Assembly (NCBI GenBank): GCA_946406115.1
Contig: OX291551.1
Coordinates: 10,106,001 to 10,170,000 of the forward strand
Length of the DNA: 64,000 nt
Direction: 5' to 3'
From: Apoda limacodes
Lineage: Eukaryota > Arthropoda > Insecta > Lepidoptera > Limacodidae
In this document: positions 61,819-64,000 of the stretch, one piece after another
Position numbering within the stretch: the stretch's first letter is position 1
How the letters are laid out: each line of letters begins with the position of its first letter
Made by a program: the position numbers and the translations under genes
The notes under the pieces: generated by a model
Databases searched by the model: none
Told to the model about the DNA's origin: nothing
Seen by the model: only the letters and a program-made list of their open reading frames with translations

Positions 61819-63546
61819 ATGGATCCAGTGCAAAAAAAGTATAAAAAAGCTTTGAAGGTGTCCGAAATTGTAGACTATCTTGAAGATTCTAGTGATGAGG
61901 AGTTGAATGACATTGAAGTTGCCATATTGTCGCCGGATGACTGACATAGAAGAAGGTCCTGATGACGATATGGGAGTTTTGCCAGTGCCTGATGTAGCTG
62001 GTCAAGAGGAATTTTCGTGCACGATCCATAACGTCACGGAAAATCATCCTACTCAAACCACATCTCAGACAAACAAGACAGTAACTTGGCGTAAGTGTGA
62101 ACCAGTATATTCTGAAATACAGCCGGAATCTAATACTGCTAAACAGTGTTTGGAATATATGATTACGGAGTTGGAAGGAAAATCAGCGGTAGAAATATTC
62201 GAAAACTTGTTGTGTGACGAGATTCTAGAATATATTGTGCACGAAACTGTAACCTACGCCAAACATTATAAAAATGATTTGAACTTCAATCTAGTTAAAT
62301 GAGTTAAAAGTCTATAGGAATTTTGTTTTTTTCTTCGTATCATCACTTGCCGCAAAGTAAACTTTATTGGTGTAGAGATGAGGATGTACATATTCTATTT
62401 GTTGAACAGGCAATGTCCCGTAATCGTTTTGATAAAATTAAATCCTATTTACATTTTAATGACAACTCACAAATTGATAATACTGACAAAGCTTTCAAAA
62501 TTCGCCCACTTATCGATAAAGCTAATGAATCATTCCGAAAGTTTGGTATATTTGAATCCAATTTAGCTGTTGATGAAATGATCGTCAAATACTTCGGTCA
62601 CCATGGAATCAAACAATTTATAAAAGGTAAACCAGTAAGGTTCGGATATAAGCTTTGGGCACTGTGTGGAGTCAGCGGATTCTGTTATAACTTTTCGCTT
62701 TACACAGGCAAGGAATCTCAAACCTCTGCTAGTAGTGACGATGGCTTGGGTGCAACAGTGGTAAAGAAGTTGCATGCAGTTTGTACAGCTCCCAGAGCAC
62801 ATGTTCGATAACTTTTTCAGCAGCATGCAATTGTTGATTGATTTGAAATCTCAAGGGTTCAGAGCTACAGGGACAGTCGGAGAAAATAGGACTAAAAAAT
62901 GTCCTATCATGACCAAACAAGAGATGAAAAAGAAAGACCGAGGTTTTTCCGATTATCGTTTTGATAAAAATAATGAAATTTTGTGCGTGAAATGGCATGA
63001 CAACAATGTTGTTTGTCTTTTGACTAATTTTGATTCTGTTGAACCTTTTGAAAAACGGATAGGTACTCAAAGAAAGAAAATGCCAAAGTAGCCGTGAATC
63101 AGCCAATGCTTATTCATAATTATAATAAAAATATGGGAGGAGTGGATGAAAATGATTGGCTGATTTCTAAATATATAATCCGTTTTAGAGGTAAAAAATG
63201 GTATTGGCCTTTAGTCATCCGTGTTTTAGATATGTCCCCTGTGAATGCATGGATTATCTACAACCAGATAAATAAAGATGAGACCATCCCTCTGCTAGAT
63301 TTCAGACGAAGGGTTTGTTTTGCTTGGATGTAAAAATCGGAAGGCAAGGCAAGTAAACCGACACCCGGTTCTTCAGAAGTTCTTTTACAACCTGTCAGGT
63401 TTGATAATGTTGGTCACTATGTGACAAAGAGGGACAAACAGAGGCGTTGTCAAGGACAAGGTTGTTAGAAAAAACCTCTAACCTTTTGTGCTAAATGTGA
63501 AAAAACACTTTGCAGTGATTGTTTCATACCTTATCATAAAAAATAG
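61819..63546 (+). pseudogene. piggyBac transposase pseudogene
   Basis: The start MDPVQKKYKKALKVSEI leads into an acidic N-terminus typical of the family. Frame changes near 61940, 62320, 62800 and 63091 break it, and a TAG at 63458-63470 region plus a premature end at 63331 add to this. All four acidic residues of the catalytic core are still readable: D of NLAVDEMIVKYFGHHG, D of MFDNFFSSMQ, and both D in NMGGVDENDW. KWHDNNVVCLLTNF and RFRGKKWYWPLVIRVLD are conserved core pieces. The C-terminal Cys-rich finger (CAKCEKTLCSDCF) is present near 63490-63530. Few inactivating changes in otherwise complete domains suggest a fairly recent loss. Confidence 0.9.
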
Positions 63547-63669
63547 GCTCATAATATTTTATTTTTAAGACTGTTTGTGGACATAATTTTCAAATAATGC
63601 TGATTTTCTTATAATTGTTAACTTGCATTATTTCTGATCACATGTCCCCATTGTCATATTTATAGGACT

Positions 63670-64000
63670 GGCTGAAACAGGGATGAAGGTATATTTTTTA
63701 TTTTTCTTGTGTTATATTCTTTTTTCTTAATGTATTTTTTTTCTTAATATACTTAATTTAAAGAATTGATCAAAAAATTCCAATGTTTTTGATGCTTGGG
63801 AAGTAATGGGTAAAGTCACTGAGCATTAAACTTATAGCAAGTTTGGTAAGTGTATATTTCGCACATTTGCAAGATTCAGACTTGACATAGCTGGAACATG
63901 ACAATAACTTGCATCTTATTGTTACTTTGAACCTCATCCGAACTTAATAATTAATGTAACTGCAATGATCCATATTAAAGTTGATACATGAACTTAGCAG
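63670..64000. other. AT-rich spacer at the window end
   Basis: No recognisable features; GAAGGTATATTTTTT at 63685-63699 also occurs near 61035-61049 on the other side of the piggyBac element. Confidence 0.45.

Larger units (their letters stand above)
61452..63669 (+). mobile_element. piggyBac-superfamily DNA transposon
   Basis: AGCCGTCCTATAAATATGAC near 61449-61468 and, as reverse complement, AGCCAGTCCTATAAATATGA near 63652-63672 form an inverted pair of about 28 bp, continuing with (CC/AT)GGG(A/G)AC. Between them lie a short leader with an intron and a damaged transposase. I did not find TTAA directly at these ends, so the true termini may lie slightly further out and this pair may be subterminal. 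Confidence 0.8.

Noticed and set aside
62563..63106. Minus-strand ORFs of 87 and 125 codons
   Set aside because: Antisense to conserved piggyBac transposase segments on the plus strand.
1..64000. CRISPR array, bacterial operon or prophage
   Set aside because: No regularly spaced repeats with unique spacers, no Shine-Dalgarno-led gene strings; composition and elements are those of an insect chromosome.

Overview
The window looks like intergenic or intronic chromosomal DNA from an insect, most probably a lepidopteran (moth or butterfly). The case rests on composition and repeats. The sequence is AT-rich, with no operons, no ribosome binding sites and no long host reading frames. It is full of decayed transposons of the kinds common in Lepidoptera: one abundant LINE family with a conserved 3' tail, Jockey, RTE, Penelope-like, mariner, hAT and piggyBac elements, tRNA-derived SINEs, and dispersed repeats such as the one opening CGGCCAAGTGCGAGTCGGAC and closing TACGGAACCCTAAAAA. 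The species cannot be named from the sequence.

Layout. 0-12 kb is mostly AT-rich spacer with short LINE tails, two MADF-like short coding stretches in opposite orientations (537-695 and about 5690-5830), and two candidate host exons (5300-5460 plus, 6282-6338 minus). 12.2-14.2 kb holds two adjacent inverted-repeat elements, one with a smaller element nested in it. 17.8-20.6 kb holds a LINE-A pseudogene followed by an RTE pseudogene, and 21.1-21.6 kb a terminal-inverted-repeat MITE. At 22.66-23.78 kb lies the only intact long ORF not recognisable as a standard transposon: a 373-aa protein with an N-terminal C2H2-like finger, preceded by a good splice acceptor. 24.5-26.85 kb is a damaged Jockey LINE. 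31.06-35.35 kb holds a MITE, a hAT element with inverted termini and a perfect 8-bp target duplication, and a mariner remnant. 38.7-47.3 kb is a pile-up of nested LINE-A, RTE, Penelope-like and mariner fragments. 51.6-55.16 kb is an almost complete LINE-A with an intact EN-RT ORF of 943 codons; its 3' end has been replaced by one arm of a palindrome. 61.45-63.67 kb is a piggyBac element with inverted ends, a 5'-leader intron and a transposase broken by several frameshifts.

How the parts relate. There is no shared pathway here: the window is an accumulation zone for mobile elements. LINE-A dominates, with at least a dozen copies; the intact copy at 51.8-55.2 kb shows what the fragments once looked like. 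SINEs, MITEs and other non-autonomous repeats lie in between. The parts that may matter to the host are the 373-aa ORF, the MADF-like exons, the minus-strand 57-nt microexon and a short multi-pass membrane ORF near 60.5 kb; all are less certain than the transposons. Family assignments come from motifs read by eye and from general knowledge of these families; no database search was run.
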